From positions 62,001-126,000 of the forward strand of contig JAUISX010000005.1 in NCBI GenBank assembly GCA_030434245.1: a stretch of 64,000 bases of DNA, given 5' to 3'. The stretch's first letter is position 1. Every line of letters starts with the position of its first letter. Positions 1 to 8,458 of the stretch are shown piece by piece. The DNA is from Porphyromonadaceae bacterium W3.11 (GTDB lineage: Bacteria > Bacteroidota > Bacteroidia > Bacteroidales > Porphyromonadaceae). The notes under the pieces were generated by a model, which was not told where the DNA came from, searched no databases, and saw nothing but the letters and a program-made list of their open reading frames with translations. The position numbers and the translations under genes are program-made.

Positions 1-81
1 CTTCGTTTCTTGCTCCATTGCAGAGCAGATGACAAAGCTCCCAAATAATAACAATGATAGTAGTAGGATACGTCTTTTCAT
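1..81 (-). CDS. N-terminus of an exported protein (truncated by window edge)
   Basis: The minus strand opens with ATG at 81 and reads MKRRILLLSLLLFGSFVICS and onward to the window edge with no stop. The pattern of positive residues, a Leu-rich core and a small-residue region (CSA) is a typical signal peptide, so the protein is probably exported; the Cys could be a lipobox but fits poorly. It begins 8 bases after the downstream end of the methyltransferase gene, so it may belong to the same transcription unit. Nothing of the mature domain is visible, and no function can be given. Confidence 0.5.
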   Translation of the reverse strand, partial: MKRRILLLSLLLFGSFVICSAMEQETK

Positions 82-89
82 GGCTTTAA

Positions 90-1466
90 TCAATCCCAAT
101 TTGGTATATCTTCAGTTTTTAGGTTCCTATTCTTGATGGATAACTCTTTAGGGTAGAGGTTATTGGTGCGATTGCCCAAATGCTTAACTATACCCAGAGG
201 TAGTTCTTTGTACGTGACAAGGTATATCCCTTTGTCCAAATCTTCGTCTAACTTGATGTTTTCTCTCTTTAGATATTGAATGGCACTTTCGTTGTCTAGT
301 TCATACCGAGGGTAGGGGAGATGTTCGTTTAATGAACCGCTATGAACCCAGTTGGTATCAGGAATGAAGTCTTTTCCCTTGAGCTGTCCTAATTGGACAC
401 CTCCCGCCAAGATTTTTATTTTCTTAAGTTGTGCTAGCTGTTCCTGCCCTGCTGGAGAGAGATAGTACCAAGAGTCGTTGTGATTGTACAGTGCATCTTG
501 CTTATCAGTGAAGACCTCGTTCAGAAGCGAGGGGAGTCCCTTTTTAGCTTTCTCCTTTTTTGTTGTGATGCTTGTATTGCCCCCTCCTTTCTTTCTAATT
601 GCAAAGATGGTCAGCCCTTCACTCTCTGTATGCTGGGGCGTGAAGCGATAGACTCCTGCTCTGTGAGATTGGACACCCCATTTCTGATTTAGAGAAAGCG
701 GTAGTATCTCTATCTCTCCGAGTCCTGAGATGTAGTCCAGCTGATCTTCATTTTCCTTCTTGTTGTAGGTGCAAGTACTGTAGATGAGTACGCCATCTTT
801 TTCTAACATCTCCCATGCTGCATTGAGTATCTCTTTCTGTCTCGTCACACAGAGCTCTACATTCTGAGGGCTCCAGCCAGTTAGTGCCTGAGGTTCTTTT
901 CTGAACATACCTTCCCCACTACATGGGGCATCCACTAGGATGAAGTCAAAGAGCAAACCTGTCTCGGCGATCTTGTTAGGGTATGCTGAGGTAATAATGG
1001 TTTCGTCCATGCCCCAACGAGCAAAGTTTTCACTGAGGATTCTTGCCCTAGTTGCGTCAGGCTCATTGGAAATTAGTGTGCAACTATCTGGTAGATAGCT
1101 TCTCAGCAAGGTGCTCTTCCCCCCAGGTGCTGCACATAAGTCTAGGGCACGTGCGGGGTGGATTTTGTGTTGTTCAAAATATTGTGAGAGAATCATCGAA
1201 GCTGGCTCCTGAACATAATATCCTCCAGCATGCCAGATTGGATCTGCACCAAATGTAGCCTCTATGTCTGTGAAAAAGCCCCTGTCACACCATGGTACAG
1301 GACGCAAATTAGGGGCAAAATTCTTTTGCGGATGTGTCCTTAGAGCACTAGAAAGAGGCTTTGTTAGAGCCTCCTCTAGCAAAGCCAATTCTGTGGGTCC
1401 AAATTCTTCTTGGTAGCTTTTTCTAAAAGCGTTAGGTAAACTAATTTTTTTTGCTTCGGCTGGCAT
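90..1466 (-). CDS. rsmF: RsmF-like rRNA cytosine-C5 methyltransferase
   Basis: A NOL1/NOP2/Sun-family SAM-dependent methyltransferase of 458 residues, expected to place m5C on 16S rRNA. Visible motifs are the SAM loop LCAAPGGKST (about residues 110-120), the DAPCSGEGMF motif and the STCTYNKKEN motif; the two Cys are the catalytic and release cysteines of the family. The C-terminal third after the Rossmann domain resembles the PUA-like RNA-binding region of RsmF/YebU. The start overlaps the stop of the DUF3078 gene by one base (ATGA), which suggests translational coupling. RsmF is the best subfamily match by architecture; RsmB is less likely because the NusB-like N-terminus is absent. Confidence 0.88.
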   Translation of the reverse strand: MPAEAKKISLPNAFRKSYQEEFGPTELALLEEALTKPLSSALRTHPQKNFAPNLRPVPWCDRGFFTDIEATFGADPIWHAGGYYVQEPASMILSQYFEQHKIHPARALDLCAAPGGKSTLLRSYLPDSCTLISNEPDATRARILSENFARWGMDETIITSAYPNKIAETGLLFDFILVDAPCSGEGMFRKEPQALTGWSPQNVELCVTRQKEILNAAWEMLEKDGVLIYSTCTYNKKENEDQLDYISGLGEIEILPLSLNQKWGVQSHRAGVYRFTPQHTESEGLTIFAIRKKGGGNTSITTKKEKAKKGLPSLLNEVFTDKQDALYNHNDSWYYLSPAGQEQLAQLKKIKILAGGVQLGQLKGKDFIPDTNWVHSGSLNEHLPYPRYELDNESAIQYLKRENIKLDEDLDKGIYLVTYKELPLGIVKHLGNRTNNLYPKELSIKNRNLKTEDIPNWD

Positions 1467-2914
1467 CAGAATTTGTACTCAAAACCTAGACTAAATAGCT
1501 GATTGTACTGCAGAAGGTTTTTAAACGTTTTGGGTTCGTCTATGATAACACTGTCGTCATAGCGTAGGTCAACTGCCAATCGGGTACTGAAGAAGCGATT
1601 GAAGGTGAATGTAAGAGCATTCTCGAACTCTACCTCCACATGTTTGAAGGATGTATTATAGTACATTCTTGATCGCCAGTTCAATCGGTCATTTATATCC
1701 CAATCAAGGTTGAGGTGAATGGTGGAGCCTAGACGAAATCTAAAGTTCTCGTTTTCTTCCAGACCAATCCTTCCCTTGTCAATAAGGTCACTATAGGTAT
1801 AAACTATAGATGCTGAGATTGGAGCGACGTTGGCTGTGAACTTAAGCTTCTGGAATGGGTCACCGTTCATATTCTTAAGGTCCAGCTCATATTTCATACC
1901 AAGTCCAGCTGATAAGTGAATAGGGGCAAATGTGAGAGTCGTCAGATTACCTTCATTGTCTTTATTCTTCATTAGTTGGCTCCTCAGCTGTGCGTCAAGA
2001 GTATAAAACCACCTTTCATAGGCTTTGATACCGTAGTTGGAGTTTATTCTAAATATATCTTCTGAGATCTTAAGCCCCACTTTTTTATCTGTGTAGTCAA
2101 CATTATTGGCAAATAACCCAATTTTGTATTCCAATTCATTGACCCAGTTGATTTTGTCTTTTTTGTAGGTTAGGTTATAATACACTCGGCTATTGAAGTT
2201 CAGACTATTGTATCCACCTTTATGCCAGTTTTTGGAAACACTACTTTGAGAGAGATGTAGGCTTCCTTGGAAGGCTTGTATCCAATATTTTCTATCGATG
2301 GTTTCACCTAGGCTAGGTGCTTTTTTTACTGGTATTTCAGGGGCATTTCTCTGAGCTAATTCGCCAGTATATTGTACGTCAATTTGCTCTAGCTTTACTC
2401 GGTCAGGGAATTGATCAGATGATCTCCTAACTAACCTTGGATTAGTCACCATTACGCTCTCTCTAGCTTTGTTAGCAATGGTGGCAAAGGCTATAACTTT
2501 TGATACTTTATTATTTGCTAGTCGGTCAGTTTCGTACTGAGCCATCTTTTCGCTGATAGATTCCTTTCTAAGCGGACTTTGTATCTCTATTTCTTTCTGA
2601 ATCTTCTCTTTGGGAAATTTGATGCTGGAGAGATTACTTAAATCAAACGCTATAGGTGCAAATAAGGAGGCAGAAAATGTAGTATCCCTATTGGTATAGT
2701 AATTGGGGATGGGAAGCATAGGGCGTCCTATGATGCGTTTTGCTTCAGGACTCAGATTGTTACTCAATGAGTCTGTTAATAAGATTTTCGTGGAGATCTC
2801 AGGGGTTACACCGAAGGAATGCCCACTAGCATTATCTTGGGCTTGTGCTGAGCCCATAGGAAGTATAAATAGTAACGTTGCCGCAAGAGGCAAATACATT
2901 TTTTCGAGTCGCAT
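1466..2914 (-). CDS. DUF3078 outer-membrane protein
   Basis: A 482-residue protein with a signal peptide (MRLEKMYLPLAATLLFILPM, cleavage probably after AQA). From about residue 205 it carries the DUF3078 pattern: KYWIQAFQGSLHLSQSSVS, NWHKGGYNSLNF and alternating aromatic beta strands to the last residues LGFEYKF, which is a typical outer-membrane barrel ending. The function of DUF3078 proteins is unknown; they are Bacteroidota outer-membrane proteins. The first 180 residues of the mature part are a less conserved, probably periplasmic, segment. A clear promoter lies just upstream. It is followed with 1-base overlap by the rRNA methyltransferase. Confidence 0.8.
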   Translation of the reverse strand: MRLEKMYLPLAATLLFILPMGSAQAQDNASGHSFGVTPEISTKILLTDSLSNNLSPEAKRIIGRPMLPIPNYYTNRDTTFSASLFAPIAFDLSNLSSIKFPKEKIQKEIEIQSPLRKESISEKMAQYETDRLANNKVSKVIAFATIANKARESVMVTNPRLVRRSSDQFPDRVKLEQIDVQYTGELAQRNAPEIPVKKAPSLGETIDRKYWIQAFQGSLHLSQSSVSKNWHKGGYNSLNFNSRVYYNLTYKKDKINWVNELEYKIGLFANNVDYTDKKVGLKISEDIFRINSNYGIKAYERWFYTLDAQLRSQLMKNKDNEGNLTTLTFAPIHLSAGLGMKYELDLKNMNGDPFQKLKFTANVAPISASIVYTYSDLIDKGRIGLEENENFRFRLGSTIHLNLDWDINDRLNWRSRMYYNTSFKHVEVEFENALTFTFNRFFSTRLAVDLRYDDSVIIDEPKTFKNLLQYNQLFSLGFEYKF

Positions 2915-2962
2915 AATATTTATTAAATTCTTTAAACCTCAGATTTGAGTATATGTCAGTAG

Positions 2963-2993
2963 CAAATATACTAAGCATTGAAGAGTTGGCAAA
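2963..2993 (-). promoter_or_regulatory. Bacteroidota promoter for the DUF3078-rsmF unit
   Basis: On the minus strand TTTG (2993-2990), 19 bases, then TATATTTG (2970-2963), a full match to the TTTG/TAnnTTTG promoter of Bacteroidota. Transcription would begin about 40 bases before the ATG at 2914. Confidence 0.7.
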
Positions 2994-3170
2994 AGTTTTT
3001 TCGACATATACTCTCTGCTCTTTATAAGCTATTTTAGATTAATAGCTTATAAATTCGTTGTAAATAGGCAAACTAAGACTCTAATATGTGTTGATATATA
3101 ATATTAAATAGAGAGTGTTAAAGGTCTTTTGAAGTGTGTTTTTCTATTGTTATAAATAGGTGAAATTTTA

Positions 3171-3258
3171 GTTATATGAAGGAGAAACGTTTCCTATAGG
3201 AAAAAATAATTTTTCCTATGAGAAGGACTTTTGCTTGATATAGTAAGAATTCATGCTA
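3171..3258 (+). repeat. 22-bp tandem repeat locus A
   Basis: Four units with exact 22-bp spacing start at 3171, 3193, 3215 and 3237. Units begin gttatatgaa, cctatagg, cctatgag and gatatagt, and the first three contain an A-rich first half with a T-rich end. The same family is found at 21890, 37382 and 63366. It fills the middle of the 530-bp gap between the divergent genes at 2914 and 3445; apart from the two promoters I see nothing else in this gap. Confidence 0.7.
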
Positions 3259-3404
3259 CTAATAGCGGGGGTTCTTCAGAGAGCCCCATTTATTTCGTCA
3301 CCAATCGCTTTCCTGAGATTCGGATGATGTATTATAATTTAATACCCTTTAGTTGTTAACCTGCCATTTTTGAGTAGGCGTTATACTTTTCTTTGGATTT
3401 TAAG

Positions 3405-3412
3405 TACATTTG
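3405..3412 (+). promoter_or_regulatory. Probable -7 box for the protease gene
   Basis: TACATTTG matches TAnnTTTG and lies 32 bases before the ATG at 3445. No well-spaced TTTG upstream element is seen, so this is a half match. Confidence 0.45.
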
Positions 3413-3444
3413 TAAACTAATATTAATTTTTTTTGAGTGATGAT

Positions 3445-5709
3445 ATGAATCGTGTCGATGCTAGAGTCTCTATGATTAGGGTTCTACTATGTATGGTCTG
3501 CTTGGGAGCTTCGTTATCTTTTGCGTTCTCTCAGATCGTATCTTCATCAATGTTAAGGAGTGAAAATCAGTCTCCTAGCATTGGAGAAGTGTTGCAACTG
3601 CCTACGGCTAGAATGGCGGCTTTTGATGTCGATTCTGCTCGAATGGAGATGGAGTCTAGTTCCGAGGGGCTTAGGATGTATGTATATGCACATAAGTTCG
3701 TTAGGGAAATTGATGTAATACAGAATGGGGAGAAATTTCAGTTGGCAGATGGGACGCAAGTTTGGCGGTATCGTGTGCGGTCAAGTGGTGCAAAGAGTCT
3801 GAGTTTCTTTTTTGACCGCTTTGAGTTGCCCGAAGGTGGACTCTTATATGTATATGACTCTTTTAATAAAGAGAATTACATTGGGGGCTTTGGTGCCATT
3901 AATAATAATGGCCAAAAGGTATTACCTACAATGCCTATTGCTGCTGAGGATGTGGTCATAGAAGTACAGTCTCCTGAGGGTACCATTCCGCAGCTCAGGG
4001 TTGCTGAGGTTAATCATGGTGTGAGAGACTTGAACTTTTTGCGGTTGTCTATTCCTCGATATGAGATGGGTGGTCCTAAAAGTTATGAATGTACCCCAGA
4101 GATAGCCTGCCTATCGTCATATACTGAGATTGGTAGATCTGTGGTCTTGATTGGAATTGATGGTACAGCTATGGGCACGGGCACGTTAGTCAATAATACT
4201 TCTGGTGATGGAACCCCTCTAATCTTGACGGCTGCTCATGTGATGAGTAAGAACTTTTCATCTCGTAATGTTAAGCGAAATGCAGAAAATACGGTCGTCT
4301 TTTTTAACTACTCATCCCCTACTTGCAGTGGAGAGATAGCTCCTAATACGGTCCAGACCCTAGCAGGTGCAGAATTAATTGGCTACCAAGATAAATCGGA
4401 TGTGGCTCTCCTAGAGATGAATCAAAGACCTCCATTGGAGTATGATGCTTATTACGCGGGTTGGAATGCTTCTGAAAATGCTGGTGGCTCTTATATCAAT
4501 ATACATCATCCTGGTGGCAATACTAAGAGAATTAATATCTATGAGTCTTCTACAATCTCTATAACCTCATATCTATCAAGTTCTCTACCCTTCGAGTCTG
4601 AGCAGCATTACCTTATTCCTTCATGGACTATAGGAACTACTGCACCTGGATCCTCTGGCTCTCCTCTTTTTGATGCTAATAATTTGGTTTTAGGGGGATT
4701 AAGCGGGGGTAACTCATATTGCGAAGTGAGGTCTTCGGACTATTTCTTTGCTCTTCAGAAGCTTTGGAAGAGAACTGATGTGGAGAGTAACCGTATCATT
4801 AATAGATTGGACCCTAGTGGTGATAGGCGTACTCAATGTTATGGATCTAAGAGCAAGGAGGTGCGTGATGAACCTATTCGGAGAATCACCAATATCTCTA
4901 TGAAGAAAGACGCTAGTATCCGTGATGATATGCCACAGTTAGGAAGACGTGAAATATTGGGACTGGATGCGAAAGCAACGATGGTGGGGGAAAGTTTTAT
5001 GCTACGACGAGGAACAAAGGTGCATGGCGTGTATCTAGTGGTCTCTACAGTATTTGGGGAAGTGATGAACTTGAGTGGAGATGAAGCTATCGAGTTGGCT
5101 ATCTTCGGTGATGAGGGCCGTAAAGAATTGGGACGGACGAAGGTGAATCTAAAGGCTTCTTTTCCTCTTCCTCTTAAGAAGAAAAATCAAGGTGTAGAGG
5201 GAAGTCCTGTGATGGCAGAACTCTTTTTAGAGTTTTCACAGCCATTAATTATTCCTAATGATGGTCAGGTCATCTTTGGGCTGGTGAATGGCTCGATCCC
5301 CGATGGGATAACTTTGGTACATCAGCAACATAAAGATCCAGAACGTGGGACATTATACAGGATGATTGGTGGTCGATGGGAGAAAGCCTATGAAAGTGCA
5401 TCATTGTGGCTAGAGCCATTAATTTCACACCCTTTCATAACGGATGATGATGACAGTCAGCCACTTCTTCTCCTAGAAAATATGCCTGGATATGGCTTGA
5501 TCGTAACAGTACCGGTGCCAGACGAGCACAGTAATAAACTGGATGTATATACACTTCAAGGACAGCGTCTGTATTCGTCCGAAATACTAGGGGGTAAGCA
5601 TATATTACCTAGAGCACCATTTGAGGGGGTAGGGGTTGTATTGATACATGTACAAATAGGGGATAAGGAAGAGACTATTAAGACTCTGTTCCCGGTAGAT
5701 ATAGAGTAA
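3445..5709 (+). CDS. Secreted trypsin-like serine protease with C-terminal sorting-like domain
   Basis: A chymotrypsin-fold protease of 754 residues, related to lysyl-endopeptidase-like secreted proteases. The triad is visible: His265 in LTAAHVM, Asp319 in SDVALLEM and Ser404 in GSSGSPL, with an oxyanion-loop GLSGG after it. The signal peptide is the stretch around MIRVLLCMVCLGASLSFAFS. The last 80 residues (LIVTVPVP, KLDVYTLQGQRLYSSEI, GVGVVLIHVQIGDKEETIKT) look like a type IX secretion C-terminal signal domain, so export to the surface by T9SS is likely. ATG 3445 is preferred over the upstream in-frame TTG at 3433; ATG 3472 is also possible. The start codes just after a -7 box at 3405. Substrate specificity cannot be read from the sequence. 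Confidence 0.8.
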   Translation: MNRVDARVSMIRVLLCMVCLGASLSFAFSQIVSSSMLRSENQSPSIGEVLQLPTARMAAFDVDSARMEMESSSEGLRMYVYAHKFVREIDVIQNGEKFQLADGTQVWRYRVRSSGAKSLSFFFDRFELPEGGLLYVYDSFNKENYIGGFGAINNNGQKVLPTMPIAAEDVVIEVQSPEGTIPQLRVAEVNHGVRDLNFLRLSIPRYEMGGPKSYECTPEIACLSSYTEIGRSVVLIGIDGTAMGTGTLVNNTSGDGTPLILTAAHVMSKNFSSRNVKRNAENTVVFFNYSSPTCSGEIAPNTVQTLAGAELIGYQDKSDVALLEMNQRPPLEYDAYYAGWNASENAGGSYINIHHPGGNTKRINIYESSTISITSYLSSSLPFESEQHYLIPSWTIGTTAPGSSGSPLFDANNLVLGGLSGGNSYCEVRSSDYFFALQKLWKRTDVESNRIINRLDPSGDRRTQCYGSKSKEVRDEPIRRITNISMKKDASIRDDMPQLGRREILGLDAKATMVGESFMLRRGTKVHGVYLVVSTVFGEVMNLSGDEAIELAIFGDEGRKELGRTKVNLKASFPLPLKKKNQGVEGSPVMAELFLEFSQPLIIPNDGQVIFGLVNGSIPDGITLVHQQHKDPERGTLYRMIGGRWEKAYESASLWLEPLISHPFITDDDDSQPLLLLENMPGYGLIVTVPVPDEHSNKLDVYTLQGQRLYSSEILGGKHILPRAPFEGVGVVLIHVQIGDKEETIKTLFPVDIE

Positions 5710-5730
5710 TAGATATAAAGATATATAGGT

Positions 5731-6909
5731 ATGAGTAGAGGAGTAGATAAAATTGTTATTATAGTACTGCTATTATTGTCTGTAAGTAGTTGCAAAAAGA
5801 GTGAGCAGTTTAAGGTCGAGGGAGCTGTTGCAGGTGCAAATCAGAAGGTTTTGTACTTAGAGCAATTGGAGTTAGATAAGACCATTATACTTGATTCCGT
5901 AAAATTGTCGGATCAGGGTAAGTTTTCGTTTAAGCACGAAGTCCCATCTACCCCAGATTATTATAGATTGCGGCTTGATTCTCAGGTTATACCTTTTAGT
6001 ATTTCAGAGCCCGTCACTCTTACTGTAGCAGCAGATAAAGAGAGTTTTCAGATCAGCTATACAATTGAGGGAAGTCGAGATGCCAAGCAGATTAGGGAAG
6101 TCTGGCTAACGCAGTTGGATACAGACAGAGAGCTGAAGCATCTCATTGATAAATATAATGATGGAGGGCTTTCACTCTATGACTTTGCCTTAGAGAGAGA
6201 TAGTATCTTAGGTCTTTATAAGAATGTTGCAACCAAGTATATATATAATGATCCTGGGTCTGCAGCTGCATACTTTGCACTCTTTCAACAAGTCGATGGC
6301 AATTTGATATTTAACATTTATGATAAGACTGACTCGAAGGCATTTGCTGCAGTGGCAAATCTTCATCTCCACAACTACCCAGAGAGTCCTCGTACTAAGC
6401 ATCTAGAGAAATTGGCATTGAGATCTATGGCAGTATTGAGAGCTCAGAAAAAGCAAAAAGAGGACGCTGGTGTTGCGAATGAAATGGTAAGTAGTCATAA
6501 GGTCGAGGAAGTATCCTATATTGATTTTGAATTACCCGACAATCATGGTAATCAGGTGGCTTTATCTAGTATTGTAGCTCAATCTCCTACGTTATTGTGC
6601 TTTAGTACAATGGAAGCTAATTGGTCCCCTGCAGCAATAGAGCAGTTAGCGGGTATATATGAGGTGTATGCCAAGAAGGGTTTGAAGATTGTCCAAGTTA
6701 GTTTAGATAGAGATCCACATGTGTGGCAGTCTGTTTCTGAAAAATTACCTTGGATTAATCTGCAGGAGAAAAATGGTGGATACTCTCAGTTAGTCGGGTA
6801 TTATAACTTGTCATCACTCCCAACTCTTTTCTTATTTGAGAAGGGTGGTGAGGTTATGCATAGGATTACGACTTCCGAACAGCTAGTTGCTTTGCTCAAT
6901 CGCTTGTGA
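5731..6909 (+). CDS. DUF4369/thioredoxin-fold lipoprotein lacking the CxxC
   Basis: A 392-residue lipoprotein: signal peptide with lipobox (LLSVSSCKKS, Cys21). Residues 28-130 match DUF4369 (VEGAVAGANQKVLYLEQL), followed by a helical linker and from about residue 265 an AhpC/TSA/TlpA-like thioredoxin fold (IDFELPDNHGNQVALSSI, LKIVQVSLDRD, SSLPTLFLF with the cis-Pro). Where TlpA proteins have WCPPC this one has STMEANWSPAAIEQL, with no cysteine, so it cannot be a thiol oxidoreductase; a binding or chaperone-like role is more likely. It starts 21 bases after the protease stop and is probably co-transcribed, perhaps serving the same envelope process. Confidence 0.75.
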   Translation: MSRGVDKIVIIVLLLLSVSSCKKSEQFKVEGAVAGANQKVLYLEQLELDKTIILDSVKLSDQGKFSFKHEVPSTPDYYRLRLDSQVIPFSISEPVTLTVAADKESFQISYTIEGSRDAKQIREVWLTQLDTDRELKHLIDKYNDGGLSLYDFALERDSILGLYKNVATKYIYNDPGSAAAYFALFQQVDGNLIFNIYDKTDSKAFAAVANLHLHNYPESPRTKHLEKLALRSMAVLRAQKKQKEDAGVANEMVSSHKVEEVSYIDFELPDNHGNQVALSSIVAQSPTLLCFSTMEANWSPAAIEQLAGIYEVYAKKGLKIVQVSLDRDPHVWQSVSEKLPWINLQEKNGGYSQLVGYYNLSSLPTLFLFEKGGEVMHRITTSEQLVALLNRL

Positions 6910-6925
6910 AATAATAATTTTTTTG

Positions 6926-6933
6926 TATCTTTG
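6926..6933 (+). promoter_or_regulatory. Promoter -7 box for the tRNA at 6974
   Basis: TATCTTTG matches TAnnTTTG; a weak CTTG lies 19 bases upstream (6903-6906), at the end of the preceding gene. It is 40 bases before the tRNA 5' end. Confidence 0.6.
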
Positions 6934-6973
6934 CAATCGATAAAAGTAAAGCATTTATAGATTTTAATCTATT

Positions 6974-7047
6974 GGTCCTGTAGCTCAGTTGGTTAGAGCA
7001 CCTGACTCATAATCAGGGAGTCACTGGTTCAAGCCCAGTCTGGACCA
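6974..7047 (+). tRNA. tRNA with CAU anticodon (Met elongator or Ile2)
   Basis: A 74-base cloverleaf: acceptor GGTCCTG/CTGGACC, D-arm GCTC-AGTTGGTTA-GAGC, anticodon arm CCTGA-CTCATAA-TCAGG, T-arm ACTGG-TTCAAGC-CCAGT, discriminator A. The CCA end is not encoded. It lacks the three G-C pairs and unpaired first base of initiator tRNA, so it is either elongator Met or the lysidine-modified Ile2; I cannot separate the two by eye. The acceptor stem has a U-U mismatch at the sixth pair. Confidence 0.92.
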
Positions 7048-7059
7048 CAAGAATGTTAA

Positions 7060-7117
7060 AGTGTTAGTTATCAGTCGTGTACAATATACAGCGAGATGAT
7101 AACTAACACTTTTTTTT
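7060..7117 (+). terminator. Rho-independent terminator of the CAU tRNA
   Basis: Perfect 14-bp inverted repeat agtgttagttatca (7060-7073) / tgataactaacact (7097-7110) followed by seven T. Confidence 0.85.
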
Positions 7118-7700
7118 ATGAAAATAAATGTCGTTTTAAACGGGATACCTGACCATTCTGTAACAAACTGTGATAATCTGTCTCAAAGTGTTACAGCAAG
7201 TTTTCAACGGAGAATTCGAAATGATGGACTAATAAGAGCCTTAAATCTAATTTCCTAATATGCAATGTTTAAAGTTGTGTAAATATTTAACACCTATTTT
7301 AAACGAAAAATTCAAAACGGAATCTCTTACCATCCTAATGTATTGATTAACAGAGGCTGACATTTGCGAATCCTACCCTCATAATCAGGGAGTCACTGGT
7401 TCAAGCCCAGTCTGGACTTCAAGAGTGTTAAGGTTTTGGTTATCATTTAGTTGTGCTGTGTATGACTGATGATGACTAACACTATTATTATGAGGAGTGT
7501 GGATTTTTCAACGAATCCTTGATCTATTTTACAACCATGTTTATTGTTCGGGGTTCTTAGTAAAACGTGGGTGCTGGCTAATTGCTGGACTACGCTCCCT
7601 TTTTTTAGAAATATTATTTCGTGTATATTGTAAAAGTAAATGAGTGATTGCTATATGGAATATAATAAACTTAAATAACCTAATAACATAAGTAGATAGT
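7118..7700 (+). other. Gene-free region holding a tRNA-fragment repeat
   Basis: No open frame here looks coding. The region is AT-rich and contains the second copy of the tRNA 3' half and terminator at 7378-7483. The 260 bases between the two copies have no recognisable gene; similar short phrases (ttttaaacg, attc with aaaacgg) occur in it more than once, which suggests decayed DNA. It may be a scar of a lost integrated element. Confidence 0.4.
7378..7483 (+). repeat. Duplicated 3' half of the CAU tRNA plus decayed terminator
   Basis: Bases 7378-7417 are identical for 40 bp to 7006-7045 inside the tRNA, from the anticodon loop to the acceptor stem. The match continues imperfectly through the downstream terminator, where the right arm tgatgactaacact differs by one base from the functional one and the left arm has decayed. 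The 5' half of the tRNA is missing, so this copy cannot form a tRNA. The pattern is what remains when an element integrates in a tRNA 3' end, or a local duplication. Confidence 0.85.
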
Positions 7701-8252
7701 ATGGCTAAGAAAACTGATTTAATTTGGATTGCTGGAGTATTTATAGTGGCATTTGTTGCCTCTTTCTTGTTTTTTCCGTGTGCACGAAAGCCCAAAGGTG
7801 CAAAAGTTGTGACTGATTTTGATCCCGACAAATACCTGGGAAAATGGTATGAGATTGCTAGGTTTGACTTCAAGTATGAAAAAGAGATTAATAATACAAC
7901 CGCACATTATACTAAGAATGAAGATGGTAGCATAAAAGTAGTTAATCGAGGGTATAAGTATAAAGAGAATAAATGGTCTGAAGCTGTCGGTAAGGCTAAG
8001 CTTGTTGCTTCCCCTAATATTGGGCGATTAAAGGTCTCATTCTTTGGACCGTTTTATTCCCCCTATAATGTTGTACAGTTAGATGGAGATTATGAGTATG
8101 CACTAGTAGTAGGGAAGAATACGGACTATATTTGGTTTCTATCACGTACTCCTTCAATGCCAGATGATATCATAAATAAGTATAAGCGAGTTGCAGAGTC
8201 GCTGGGCTATGATCTGAGCCGTCTAGTAATGGTAGAGCATGGCGAGATATAA
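7701..8252 (+). CDS. Lipocalin (Blc-like)
   Basis: A 183-residue lipocalin of the Blc/apolipoprotein D group, which binds lipids or other small hydrophobic ligands at the envelope. Residues 7-25 are a hydrophobic segment ending in FFPCARKP, which may be a lipoprotein signal or an anchor. The lipocalin signature KYLGKWYEIARFDFKYEK starts near residue 43, and the barrel strands follow (TAHYTKNEDGSIKVVNRGYK, YALVVGKNTDYIWFLSRTP). Bacterial Blc proteins have the same YWFLSR-type strand. It stands alone between the tRNA region and the next gene; no clear promoter or terminator was found. Confidence 0.85.
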   Translation: MAKKTDLIWIAGVFIVAFVASFLFFPCARKPKGAKVVTDFDPDKYLGKWYEIARFDFKYEKEINNTTAHYTKNEDGSIKVVNRGYKYKENKWSEAVGKAKLVASPNIGRLKVSFFGPFYSPYNVVQLDGDYEYALVVGKNTDYIWFLSRTPSMPDDIINKYKRVAESLGYDLSRLVMVEHGEI

Positions 8253-8458
8253 TTGTTTTTGCTTTTTTCTTGTATGCTGAAATCTTCAATGTGATTTTTT
8301 CAGAGAATATCTCTCTCAATAGCAGAGTAATTGGTATTAAACGTATGGGTGGTTTTTGACGTCAAAATAACGTAAGGTAGATAAAAATTAGTATCTTGCG
8401 TAAGGAAAAGCACCTAAAGAGTGCAAATATTTTTGTAATAAATAATGGAGGATGTAAT

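Noticed and set aside
3171-3258. CRISPR array
   Set aside because: Units are 22 bp with no unique spacers and drift within each unit; no cas gene is in the window.
7541-7873. 110-codon minus-strand frame upstream of the lipocalin
   Set aside because: It is mostly antisense to the lipocalin N-terminus and has no recognisable start or domain.
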